From Syncephalis fuscata (lineage: Eukaryota > Zoopagomycota > Zoopagomycetes > Zoopagales > Piptocephalidaceae), in assembly GCA_025786725.1 (NCBI GenBank), contig JAHLTZ010000013.1:434001-498000 (forward strand): a stretch of DNA of 64,000 bases. The letters are read 5' to 3'. Below the pieces are notes generated by a model that was given only the letters and a program-made list of their open reading frames with translations, was not told the origin of the DNA and did no database searches. Of the stretch, positions 1 to 11,175 are shown piece after piece; within the stretch, counting starts at the first letter, position 1, and each line of letters opens with the position of its first letter. A program made the position numbers and the translations under genes.

Positions 1-269
1 GTTTGGATATATTTGGTAGGTTAATGAATGCCAATGTATCGCTATTTTTTGTATTAATTTAAAAATATGTAACCTATTATAGGAATATTACATTGATAAC
101 GATATTCTCGGTCAGCATTATCATTACATATACGCTTCGATGGTCATTTCCCAAGAAAAAACCAGATTCAATACAAATTGTAGTGTCAGAACCAGCCACA
201 TCAGCACAATTCACACCAGTTGTGTTACCAAGCGATAATAAACACCCGCATACATTGCCTGCAATGTGA
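1..269 (+). CDS. DUF4436-type membrane protein paralogue, 3' end only
   Basis: This is the last part of a gene cut by the window edge. Bases 2-15 end an exon, 16-82 is an intron (GTAGGT...TAG), and 83-269 is the last exon, ending in TGA. The reading frame and splice sites match the end of the complete gene at 5181-6496. Both encode a final transmembrane segment, a TLRW motif, and a Pro/Ala-rich tail ending near SDNKHP. The two tails differ at many residues but this copy has no frame break, so it may be a working paralogue whose body lies upstream. Whether the rest is intact cannot be seen. Confidence 0.6.
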
Positions 270-610
270 TCTATACTCAAATAAAACTTATTATCATAAG
301 ATTGGTATTAGCCTGGAATGTGTTATATATTGTTTATTATAAAACAATTATAATGTAATTTGTAACCAATTAAACATAATGACAAAGTATAGAAACATTA
401 AGTGTATTGTTAATGTTATTAACCATAATACGATGCAAGTATTAATGTTTATAATAATTTATAATTATTTATTTATGCCAGGTTTATTAAATAATTTATT
501 AAATAATTTAATGTGACTTGATGGCCAAATGACCACAATTAATAATATTCAATCTACTGAACATGATGATGGGTGGTAAGCGACATCAATCATCAAATAT
601 TCATCATTGT
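1..610 (+). repeat. Direct duplication, copy 1 (DUF4436 3' end plus flank)
   Basis: Bases 1-300 match 6228-6515 closely and bases 470-610 match about 6775-6905 more loosely. The second copy has extra DNA around 6515-6690. The block covers the gene's last intron and exon, the AT-rich downstream DNA, and the end of a foldback-like element. The two copies lie in the same orientation about 6.2 kb apart. Confidence 0.75.
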
Positions 611-1490
611 AGATTCATTATCCAATATGCATATATCATCACAGTATGTGTTATTACTATATATACCCGTCATTTTGTTTGAGTAGCATTAAAATCATAA
701 CTAATTGCCATGATCTAGTTTATTTATAAATAATCTTAATAAAACATAACCCGTTCATATCCATATTATCTGTTTTACCAATATAACTCAGTGAACAAAC
801 TAGGTATGATATGTCAATTTTTATTAATAAAAGAGTTGGAACCAAATAGACAACGGCTATAGACAGCGCATAGCCAATATAAAATAAAATAATAAGCATT
901 ATAATGGATATGCAATATTGAACGAGATTAGCTATGTCAAAGTTATTGGGCATATATGCATGCTCAAGCTGATTGACATTAGTTGAGATTTGTTCATAAT
1001 AGTGCTAGAACAAAAATAAAAAAGTTTTGGGTAGAACAAGGGTAGGCGAGTATAGAATAGTATATAAAATGATAAATGTACGGTGAGGAAACATATAAAA
1101 CGATGTTGAAGTTATAGCGCATATAGCATAATGAGGGGAATGAGTAGAGTGTGTTGAACATATAAACAATAGAATGTGTCTAGTATATCATAGAATGATG
1201 TATATTAGTGTGGAATAGAATAGAAATGATACATATGGATATAGGATATATGTGTACTGAATATATGCATACTGGATAATGAATCTATGATGATAAGTAT
1301 TTGATGATTGATGCCACTCACCACCCACCATCATGCTCAATAGGTTGAATGTTATTAAATGTAGTCATTTGACCATTAAATCACACTGTGATATGCTGAT
1401 TTGTCTATTTAATAAAACTTACCACTTGTCTCTATGTTCAATAGATTAAATATTTAGTTCAATTGCGCAAATATTATTAAGAATAGTCAT
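510..1490. mobile_element. Foldback-like repeat element, copy 1
   Basis: The left end (about 512-640, plus) and right end (about 1220-1480, minus) are inverted copies of each other. Both carry the family signature: a CAAATGAC-type motif, then TTCAATCTATTGAACATG-like DNA, then GGTGGTGAG, then ATTCATTATCCA. The interior holds diverged copies of the ~165-bp subrepeat seen in the other elements. The 720-953 minus open frame falls inside and is not a gene. No transposase is visible. Exact termini and target-site duplications could not be fixed. Confidence 0.6.
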
Positions 1491-2300
1491 TTGACCCCCA
1501 AATTATAATTATATTGCCAATACATTGTTAATAAAAGACAAATCGTTTTAATTATTGCTGATTTAATTACATTGAATAGACTATACCAAATGTAACTTAA
1601 TTTGAATATATTCTTAAAGAATTATAATAGTATACAACATATTTTATTAAAAGCAAGTACAAATAAAGTGAGAATAGAACTAATTAAAGCGAAGTGACTA
1701 TTTGTTTGTTAGTATTTGGATATAGATATTAAATGATACTTACTTTTTTGGGCGCGTTTAGTTTTCTTCTTTTCTTCAAATGATTCAAAAGAGCGTAAGC
1801 GTTTTACGCCTTTTGGAATCAATAAGGCAACATTAAACGTTGCCGAGACCGCAGCCGATACATTTGCAGCCAACTTGTTAGATGGTGATGCTGCAACTGG
1901 ATGGCTGGATGTTGATACTACAGCTGACTGACTGTATGTCGTTAGTGCTATAGTTGGGATGGTGGATTTGAAGCTGTAGGAGTAGCAACAGCATCAGCAG
2001 CCACATCTTGAGCGCCATCTTCGCTGCAAGATGCTTCCTTAAACCATCCACTGTTTAAGGCTTCATCGATAGTACAGCGCTTGGTACTATCGATGGTAAG
2101 CAGCCCTTGAAGCAAATGTTTGGCTATAATAAAATTAGTATTGTCCGCTATTTAATGTATTGTTACTTACCGTCTTGACTTAAGTCTGGCCGATTAACAT
2201 TCGCCAGATCAAGTTTATTACTGAATACATCAGTAATATACGTGATATGGCTGCCGTTATTGTAAGGCAATTGATCTAAAAACATATATTAGCTATTACT
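1000..2300 (-). repeat. Inverted duplication, copy 1 (kinase 3' part plus element end)
   Basis: Read on the minus strand, this block follows 19925-21235 on the plus strand nearly base for base. It covers the last kinase exons, their downstream AT-rich DNA and the outer end of a foldback-like element. Similarity fades into the element interior below position 1000. Confidence 0.8.
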
Positions 2301-2500
2301 ATTTAATATCTAAAGTATGCAATGTGTAATAATTATTGCTGTACTTACTGCAATGCACAATCTTGTTTGTGCGCATATGCTATTTAATGTTAATATCAAC
2401 ATATATAATATTAATGTGGCTTACCTGTACGATACTAAGCATTTGCTGAAAGATGTAGTCTTCTGGGTCAGTTTGAATAAAATCAGCTAATTTTTTTATA
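1735..2500 (-). pseudogene. Truncated Ser/Thr protein kinase copy
   Basis: On the minus strand the pieces are: an exon (about 2490-2430) encoding a DPEDYIFQQMLSI-type helix; a small exon (about 2380-2345) encoding HMRTNKIVHC, the start of a catalytic loop; and the 3' exons (about 2290-1740) for the end of the C-lobe and a Ser/Thr/Ala-rich tail. Compared with the kinase at 18839-20478, the whole N-lobe is missing, as is everything between the catalytic loop and the end of helix F (DIK, DFG, APE). That internal deletion joins two intron-like AT stretches. The tail also has frame breaks. It cannot make an active kinase. It lies within the inverted duplication. Confidence 0.75.
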
Positions 2501-5180
2501 GAAATATTGATTAACTTTATTAAAATATGCTGAAATGCGCTAATATTTATATAAAAGTATACAGAATGTCTAATGCTTTAAACGGCGTAGCACTGTAAAA
2601 TAATGAGAAAAAAGAGCACGTTTGCTTGAAAAGGTATTAGGTGATACGAGGGAACTGATTAATGTACAAGTAAGTACAGTTTATTTAGAAATTAGATTAA
2701 CAATTACAACGAATGACAAGAGCGAAAAGGTTAAAAGTAGAAAACACGTGATGCAATCATACTGTTAAGATAACGGATTACGATATATAGCATGCAAATT
2801 AATACTATATACAGTGATTTAAATATTGTTATGATAAGAAACGATAAGCTGCTAAAATTCAAAGTTGACAACAGGTCAAAGATGTCATCTATTACATTTA
2901 TTGTTTATTGCTTTTATCATTGTACAGCATCTATACTATTTTTTGATTGACTGTACTAATGGTTATATTTTGCTTACTAATTAGTAAAATTTCACATACA
3001 TTCAATAAATAGTGGGCATTTTAATAGATTCATTTTAATGGATCACTTGACATGAAGTATTTATTATTGCATTTATTATTATTTTCACTAATAGCTGTTT
3101 ATTTAGAAAATTTGAGTATACACACTTAAATTAATTTTTTTATATATAGTAATATAAATACTAGTCAAATATTAAGATAAATTTCTGTGTAAGCGGCAAA
3201 TAACGTCTGGAATATGGATAGAATGTATTTGTTTAAGATGCAACATTGTGAGAATTCAAACCATTTTATTACCATATTTAACAATGGCATTATTTAATTA
3301 CTTCTTTATTTATATGCTGTTTTTACAAGGTACTTTTATACTCCTAAACCAAACAAAAAACTGTAAACATTTTTATATTATTTACAATAGATAGCAACGG
3401 TTGTTTTACTTTTTAAATAATCTGATTGTTTAAAATTGTTAAAATTTCACGCTGCATCACATGATTACATTCATAAGAGGACGCAACGAACTGTATAGCA
3501 CACAAGCCCATTACTCGGCTACATTCTATACAACTGGGTATAAATTAAGCATTTAACAATAAGTTATTAATTTGGTTTTTTATATAGCTGTATTGACATT
3601 ACGCCAATGTTAGACATTTTATTAATACTTTAGTATATTTTATTTATGAAAGATATCCGTTTTTTCTATTTGTATTTTTTGCCTAGTTTAATTTAGTCTA
3701 CTTCTTTTTGTTCATTACACACGTAGATACACATACAGATGCAGTAACTTTTTCACCATTATTGATACTTTTCTATTGATTGATAATGCTAATACATTTT
3801 AATAATTTATATCAGACCGGTAATTAACTGGTATGCTGTATCATATTAAATAAAAACTATTGGTATAAAATAAATATTAAATAAACTGGAATTTATAGAC
3901 GTTTTAAAAATGGTTTATACTGTTTATTATAAAATAATTATAGAAAGCTTGTAGCTACTCAAACACAAGAACATATTATAAATACATTGCTAATGAAACT
4001 GTCGATAATACTGTCTATAGATGTAACAATTAGTTGAACATTGTTATGATGTAAATAATGGCGGTAATATTATCAGCGTATTTATAATTATTTTTTATTT
4101 TTTGAATGGTTATAGAATATTATATTATTACTCCATGATGAGCAATATACAGTGTTTATTACATTTGTACACATAGCACTTCACTAAACATTTATCTTAT
4201 CATAGTGACCTTTGCTTAAATAGCATTTACAAATAAAACATATATACTATAGTATATAATGACATAATATATAATAAAGTGACAAATAAAGATTTGTAAA
4301 TAGCATAGTTGAAACTATAGTGTGCGCGATTCTTTAAATAAAATGAGCAAAAAAGTTAAGATTTGCAACCAATAAAACTAGCATCAAATAAACAGCAGTT
4401 TTAAATATAGTGACGCTAGTTAGGCATATAACAGTTAGAGAGAGGTGAATAAACATATAAAAGTATACGAATAGTTGCGCTAGTATTATGATGTGCATAT
4501 ATGCATAAGTCAATGTGCCTTAAATTAGAATAATAAAGCTTGCAGCAAAGGAACAACGACTTTGAATAGCGTCTTGCTATTATATGATGAAATGATGTAA
4601 AATATAACGATTATACAACAAGAAAAGCATAAATAGCAATGATAAGCATATGTATATATATATTATTATTATTATTATTTAATATAACAAAATAATTCAA
4701 TTTATATTGTACAATTAAAATGCTCACGCTTGTCATATTAATTGCAATTACATGGTGTGCAATCATTAGTAAATACTAGTCACGCGTACGTTGCCGCCTT
4801 TGTGTCTTATGACCAAAAATGATGCCCAACTTTTAGTCATGGCGTATTATTTTTGTGCGTTGCTCCCGACTTTTTTCGCCATTGAACCTTTGTAAGGCCG
4901 CATGCAATTCTTGCCTGTCGCTATTGCATTCAATATAAAACAGCACCGCGGAATCAACATACTTCATACATGTGTGTTCCTTTCTCACTCGCATGATTGA
5001 TATTAAGCATCTTGGCATCAGTAACAATTGTTTTTTGTTATCGATTGATACAATATTCACTATTCATTTGCAATCTACTCGTAACAAAGCCAATCAATAT
5101 TGTGACAATTGTTTGGCCAATCATTTGTACATCAATTTTAAATCCATTATACAGCCCACATTTAACCATTGAATATAGCC
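2501..5180. other. AT-rich DNA without a recognisable gene
   Basis: Only short chance open frames occur here. A TTA/TAT microsatellite sits near 4660-4680. I see no RNA gene and no clear repeat of the families described elsewhere. The last few hundred bases must contain the promoter of the DUF4436 gene, but no motif stands out. Confidence 0.5.
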
Positions 5181-6496
5181 ATGTCGCTGGTGAAACGGAC
5201 AGCACGTTTTCTACGACGACATGATTATATACGTCGTGCGCTCTGGATGCTGTTGGTATGCGTTCTCTACGTTATCATTGTAGTACCCGTCTACGAAGCT
5301 TATAATGAAGAAAGCGTGCGCCGACGTGTTTCCGTCAACCGAGCTCCGCTTCTTGCGGATATGGAAAAGCTGGGACAACGTGCAGACCAACTTAATGTGT
5401 CAATCAGTGATTTGGTATATAATAATGATACGTCAATTTCAGAGGCTGAGGATTTCATCGATATTCTACTTCGGGCAACCGGAGCCGATTTCGCCAACAA
5501 CGTTTTAAAAGTGCGTGCATCATTTCTACCTGTGGGGACCTTTGCTCTTGACAATGCCACAATAACTCAAGGAGATATTCGTGGTGCTGTAACAAAGTCT
5601 TTGAAGAACGGTATTGTAGATGCAGAGGGTCTTACAGCGCCATCTGCTTTGGCTACGCCTGTAATTGTGACCCTTGGTACAACAACAATAAAGTTTCCGG
5701 CAAATCAAACAATGTAAGTTAATGGCAAACCATACCATAATGATTATAAATAACCGTTGACTCATTATATCTATTTAGGGAGAACCGCGATCTACAAATA
5801 CCATTCCAAAACGGAAATCAAGCAGCATACCACTTGACAAGTACCCGACATCTATCTTCATAAAAGTATATCGGGAACAAGGCAACGATACTACAAAAGC
5901 GTATTTTCCTGTACCCTTCCAGGCTCATTTTGACGGTGCCGTACAATCAATTAGCTTTCGAGCATTTGTAATTTACGACTCGGTCACTGAGGCGTCTTTC
6001 TTCATTCGGACCCGACGCACCACAACAACAGTGGTATTTTCTGTGTTCATTTGTGTGCTAATGTGGTTCCTTACCTTGGGCCTTGGTATTCTATGGATGC
6101 AGCTTGTCGTACGTGGCCGTGAGGTTGCTCCGCCACACATGTCGGTAGGTATAGCCCTTTTATTTGCACTGCCTGGTTTGCGTAATTCTCAGCCGGCCAT
6201 TCCGCCAGTCGGTGTAGCCAGTGATATGTTTGGATATATTTGGTAGGTTAATGAATGCCAATGTATCGCTATTTTTTGTATTAATTTAAAAATATGTAAC
6301 CTATTATAGGAATATTACATTGATAACGATATTCTCAGTCAGCATTATTATTACATATACGCTACGATGGTCACCTCCCAAAAAAGAACCGGATCCAGTA
6401 CAAGTTGCAGTGTCAGAGCCAGTGGCACCAGCACAAGCTACACCAGCTGTGCCACCAAGCGATAATAAACATCCAAATACACCGTTGGTAGTGTGA
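5181..6496 (+). CDS. DUF4436-type multi-pass membrane protein
   Basis: The gene has three exons: 5181-5713, 5779-6242 and 6310-6496, with introns of 65 and 67 bp (GTAAGT and GTAGGT donors). It encodes about 394 residues. The start is the ATG at 5181 (MSLVKRT); the upstream extension has no ATG. One transmembrane helix lies near residues 20-42, followed by a large loop, then two or three helices near the C-terminus. The segment LRNSQPAIPPVGVASD is the kind of motif I associate with DUF4436 proteins of fungi and bacteria. The function is unknown. A frame break at about 5830 (CC where CCC is expected; restores a YPLDKYP motif) splits exon 2 and is probably a consensus error. The family call is from memory of motif style. 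A second, partial copy lies at 1-269. Confidence 0.7.
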
Positions 6497-6905
6497 TTTA
6501 CAGCAGGCATTAAGTAACAAACCTAAAAATGGTGACTGTGCAGCTAGAGAAATAAAAAAAAACATTTTTTGTTTGCTCAATATTCCATGTTATCCACTGT
6601 TAATGTCGGTGATAAAAATGACTAGTCAATACGAACTTTACATTATAATAATGTGTTGTATTAGCTAGTCACTGATATAAATTGTTAGTTAAATAAAACT
6701 TATTATCATAAGGTTGGTGTTGGTTTGGAATGTGTTCTATATCGTTTATTATATAACAATAACAATGTCCAAATTATTTATTTATGCCAAATTCGTTAAA
6801 TAGTTTATTACAATTTAGTGGTTTGTTTTGGTGGTCAAATAACTAAATTTAATAACATTTAATTTATTAAACATGATGATGGACGGTGAGTGACATCAAT
6901 CATCA
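6228..6905 (+). repeat. Direct duplication, copy 2, with a solo foldback-element end
   Basis: This matches 1-610 (see there). The segment about 6830-6905 is a diverged left end of the foldback-like family (AACATGATGATGGACGGTGAG and following). No matching right end was found downstream before 7.9 kb, so it looks like a solo or truncated end. Confidence 0.65.
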
Positions 6906-7269
6906 AATATAATGGTTTAAATACTCTACAGCAACAATTATAATATGAATTGACATTACTATTAATATTATTTATTTATTAACTGACTATAATAAACCAT
7001 AATGATGAATTTAATATTACTACCGCACATTATGATTCTCATATATACATTAGTACATATGCTAGCACATGTATTAGTATACAGTCTATATGCTGCCAAA
7101 ATCATTGCATTTGTTGTTTTGCCTTAGTTCGTCATTACATATCGTACCAACAGCAGATTATAGAGTCTCTGTAGTAGCAGATCACGTTGCCACTCTTGAT
7201 ATTGCACATGCTGTTGCTAGATAAACTACAACGGCATTTTATGGCAAGAATAGAATATACAACAAGACT
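6906..7269. other. AT-rich intergenic DNA
   Basis: I see no gene. The 7187-7405 open frame runs into a repeated segment and is not supported as coding. Confidence 0.4.
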
Positions 7270-7715
7270 TTCATGCATATATTTAACACAGCAGAAACAA
7301 GACCAAAAATGCACTTACCGTGTTGAAAAAGCTTATAATACAAATTATCAGAGTGATGATTTGCAAAAAAGGGTCAGATTACAAAAGAGTAATGCAAGGA
7401 CATAGTGTAGAAGGTGTATATACTTGACTATTAGTCAATCAAATACTAGCACTATCTATGTATAATATATAGAGTGTAAAAGTATATGGTATGGATATAT
7501 GTTGTCAAGTGTAAAGAAAGAGAAAGGAAATGTGATGAGGTAGATTGTGAGATGTGAGCCTGTCAGCCAATATTTATAAACTGCCGAGTTTAATTCATTA
7601 ATAAATGCAATGTGAAATAATAAAAGTCAATCTACCCAACATGTTGATACATCATAGAACAGATTAACAGTAAAGGAATAAATGCATTGAGAATAAAAGT
7701 AATTTACCCCCAAAA
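7270..7715. repeat. Dispersed direct repeat, copy 1 of 2
   Basis: This closely matches 16190-16590 in the same orientation. Shared landmarks are TGCACTTACCGTG, CTTGACTATTAGTCAATCAA, GATTGTGAGATGTGA, GTCAGCCAATATTTATAAA and AGTCAATCTACCCA. Read on the minus strand it has a TATA-like TTTATAAATATT about 250 bp before a consensus splice donor (ACACGGTAAGTGCA). It could be a promoter and untranslated first exon carried by a repeat. No coding exon follows in either copy. Confidence 0.6.
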
Positions 7716-7922
7716 CTACTCATTATTATAGAACATATATTCAGTATATTAAAAGATCAATTAAAAGAATAAAAATTATTTTATTATTAAAACTAATTAA
7801 TATCATTATCATAAAACACTTTGTATACACTAATAATAAAATAAATGATTAAATATTGTATTGTGTTGTGCATATCCTATTAGATTCATTACTAGTAATA
7901 AATAATGGTCGTAATAACTAGT

Positions 7923-9852
7923 CTACTGGCTATTGCAGTCAGCAGGTACGGTAAAGTCTTCAGTGACTGGACCAAAGCCTTCCGAGATGGCTTTTACACC
8001 TACACCACGTTTGGCAAACGCAGCCCAAATAGCACACTTGTGTTGACCTTTAGTCAGTAGTAATTCCGCTTGGATAATAGCATCACGGCCTGTAATAAAC
8101 GTTGGATTACAAGGCTGTAGCTTCATCGCACTAACTACAATCAATAACGCCAGCGTATTGCCTTTAGTTATATTGGCCGATTTTCTAACATTATCAAAAC
8201 CAAGCTTGGCCACCAAATTTAAAAACATTTCATATAAAATGTTGCCCCAAATAACACCAGATTGATGGGACGCTTGCCAATCATCGCGGTTGATATAGGC
8301 ATAGGTCGTTGGATTGGCCTTCATATCCGGCGTGTAATCAAAGGCTCGAATACTTTCACTGTTGACATAATCACCAAGTCGCATACTTGTTTTATTCGCG
8401 CTTGTAGCTGCAGTCGATCGAACCCAGATGGCAAAGAAATCGCCCCATCCTTCGCCCATACCGCTAGATTCTGATGCGAACAAACAGTCGGTATTAAGTG
8501 GGCCACCAGTCAATCGATTTGAAATGCCGTGTGTGTATTCGTGTACCATAATATCGTTTTCAAGTGCGCCATCGCGGCGTGGGTCTGCGCGGTTCCAAAG
8601 ATACATACGCATCGTTGGCTGCTCACCATCCGGTGGTGTGTAGAATTCGGCATTGTTTTCACTAACCGGATCTTGCGCATAAGCAATAACTCGATCGTTA
8701 CCGAGACCGCCCTTGCCATAGTTATCTTTTGGAAATTGCCGGCGGCTTCATCAAAGCCATAATGATAGGATAAGTCATGCATCATATTGTTCATATAAAA
8801 TAAATTTGTAACTGAAGCTTCGCTATAATTTGATGGATCTTTCGTTAAATCTATAGGATAGGAAAAGTTGCCATTGGTCGCCATTGGCTGAACAGCTGCA
8901 ACTGTCTCATCATCTTCAGTTGGAACACTGGCTTCAACGTTATTACCACGTGTAGTTGAATTGGTCGCCGAGTCTGACTCGAGCCAGCCTTGTGGCGATG
9001 CCATTTTGTCCTCTGGATTAATTAGCAAATAACGGCCATTCGTTTTGATATCTTTGTCACCCATTTTAACAACGGTAAACATTGCTGGCGATACCCAATC
9101 GGAAAGTGATAGCAATGTTTGACCATCAGCCGAAACATGAGCATGGAAATAATTGTACTCGAGTCGAACAAAAAACTCCCAAGTCGGTTCGAGACGGCCA
9201 TCTTTCGTATGAATATAGGACTGTTGTACACGAACGGGTGCTTTAACCGTAAATGGAAGGTTACGCAATTTGAATTGCGGCTTCGACGTATCGGACGTTG
9301 TGTGTATTGGTTCTTCAATAACTTTGCTTACATCATTAGGCATTTTGATGTAAGTAGCAAATGTACGGAAGGCATCGCGTGGCGGTACAAAGCTGTCGAA
9401 CTAGGACCAATCCATAAGTGTAGCTTTGTAGCATCGCTGGTTCGGTAGAAAGCATCACTAAACGCAATGACTCGATTGCTGGCATCGACGTGCACAGCAA
9501 TATCGCCATTCGTTACCTCTACACCCTTAACAACTTGACGGAAATAGAAGTGATTAACGTTAAGTGAAGGTGTACGATAGGCATTTTTGATAACAAATCC
9601 ATCTTTAATAACGCCCAAATGTCGACGAATAAACTGAATGGCAGCCTCTTTTGGATCAGATGCTGGTGCAAACTGAGTTGCTGTTTTTTTAAGTCGTGGT
9701 GAGGAGGTTATAGCTTCAAATTTTGACTGTGGGCCAGGCCGGATCATCGATACGTTAATACGTTCGCATTGCACGGTCATCGGCTCTGTCATACTGACAA
9801 CCACCATCATGACAAGAGCCGACAAAAGAAACAAGTTACACGTTATACGCAT
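7923..9852 (-). CDS. Fungalysin-type secreted metalloprotease (M36)
   Basis: This intronless gene encodes about 643 residues, close to the usual fungalysin length. It starts at ATG 9852 with a signal peptide (MRITCNLFLLSALVMMVVV). A propeptide of FTP type follows (GVEVTNGDIAVHVD region). The catalytic domain carries the zinc motif HEYTH, the third ligand region GMGEGWGDFF, and HQSGVIWGNILYEMF further on. Fungalysins are secreted zinc endopeptidases that degrade extracellular protein and are activated by propeptide removal. Two frame breaks interrupt it: near 9395 (one A missing; restores SSNSF-VPPRDAFRTF) and at 8727-8730 (one A missing; restores FQKDNYGKGG). All catalytic motifs are intact, so I treat it as a real gene with consensus errors. 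It is divergent from the GPAT gene. Confidence 0.92.
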
Positions 9853-9927
9853 GGTGTCGTTAAAATAAGTGGAATAATTAAAAGACTTTGATTAGAATGC
9901 CAATAAGCGTAGCATCAAAAGTGTTGT

Positions 9928-10065
9928 TAATTTCGTAAATCAATTTCGTCCAGAATGTAAGAATAAAGTGTGAGTTATTTCGTAAATCACTATCGTCCAG
10001 AATGTAAGAATAAAGCGTGAGTTATTGCGTAATCAATACGGCCAAGCTATAAGAATAGAGCGTTA
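9928..10065. repeat. Short tandem repeat, ~47-bp unit, about 2.7 copies
   Basis: The unit contains CGTCCAGAATGTAAGAATAA followed by a GTGAGTTATT segment. Copies start at about 9947 and 9994, with a diverged third at about 10039. It lies 80-210 bp upstream of the fungalysin start, so it may be promoter DNA of that gene. Confidence 0.7.
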
Positions 10066-11175
10066 AACGGGAAGAAAGAAAATGAAAAGAAGAGTCAATT
10101 GCTACATAGAGGACACGCGACCTATTGTCTACAATTAAATAGATAAAAATATTTGAAACAAACACACGAGGGCATGTTTGAAAGCTTTATCATTGACAGA
10201 TAAAAAAAATCCGGTTTGCAAGTCATCAGACAACAACGTTAATTTACTGTGCATATTCATTAATGTCAATACTTTAACGCGTGATCTGTCATGCGACAAT
10301 GACTCCAATGCAGCGTCATGCCAAGCATAAATAAAGAAATCAAAAGTGCTTTATTGCAATACAATGTATTTGTTAATTAACTATAAGCGCTAATATGAAA
10401 ACTGTAATGCTAATAATGGTAATAATACGACCATTAATGTATTAATACTGCCAAGGTCAGCAATAAAATGGATCATTGTTTCATTTTATTGCCAATCTCA
10501 TACTAATAAACGCCATTTTTTTGTTTAAATATACATAACCTGGTAATTGGTCCAGTGATCTATCCGTATCTCATACACTGTATGGAAAACACAATAAAAG
10601 TTTCATTAACGAAGAACCATTCAATCATCTTTTATGAGGTGTTACATATGCCGATACCATCTGACCACGGTCACTTTACATGCCGAGCACGTGGTGTTGG
10701 CCACCTTATTCGCATGTGTGAGTGTAGGCGAGAACGGTAGATAGCTTGCCGTTTTTTTATTTGTTTTATGTAGATATTGCTTGGACGCCGAGTAACATCC
10801 GATGAAAGGCAAATTTAATGACAATCACGGCTAGAACAATAGAAAGTATCGGATCTAACAGCGGAGTTACCAATACAGGGATAATAAATAAATAGATTGA
10901 ATTTATTAGGATGTTAGCTGAACACAGATACACATACATAAAGAGTACACGTACACACACCCCACCCACCCACACTTATAGCTTATCTATTCTGATTGCT
11001 TTTCTTACAGCCTGTTGCTTTCTTTTATTGCATGAAACATCATTATTACGCTTTACTGCCATAGTAATAACTGGTGCTGTAACTGTTATTGGTCGCCTAT
11101 AGTCCTCTTTTGTAGTTGCTACACTGTTTCTTTAACATTGTCTACTCTCCATTACTGTAGTTAGTTTGCAGCAAT
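10066..11175. other. Divergent intergenic region between fungalysin and GPAT
   Basis: The region must hold both promoters. Small open frames at 10555-10824 are not supported as coding. A C/A-rich tract (CACCCCACCCACCC) lies near 10958, about 220 bp upstream of the GPAT start. Confidence 0.4.

Noticed and set aside
9380-9420. In-frame TAG in fungalysin as a sign of TAG reassigned to glutamine
   Set aside because: Placing the frame switch after the TAG, at a single missing A near 9395, reads through without a stop. No other gene needs reassignment.
10555-10824. Small frames on both strands between fungalysin and GPAT
   Set aside because: They are short, overlap each other in antisense, and show no domain or splice context.
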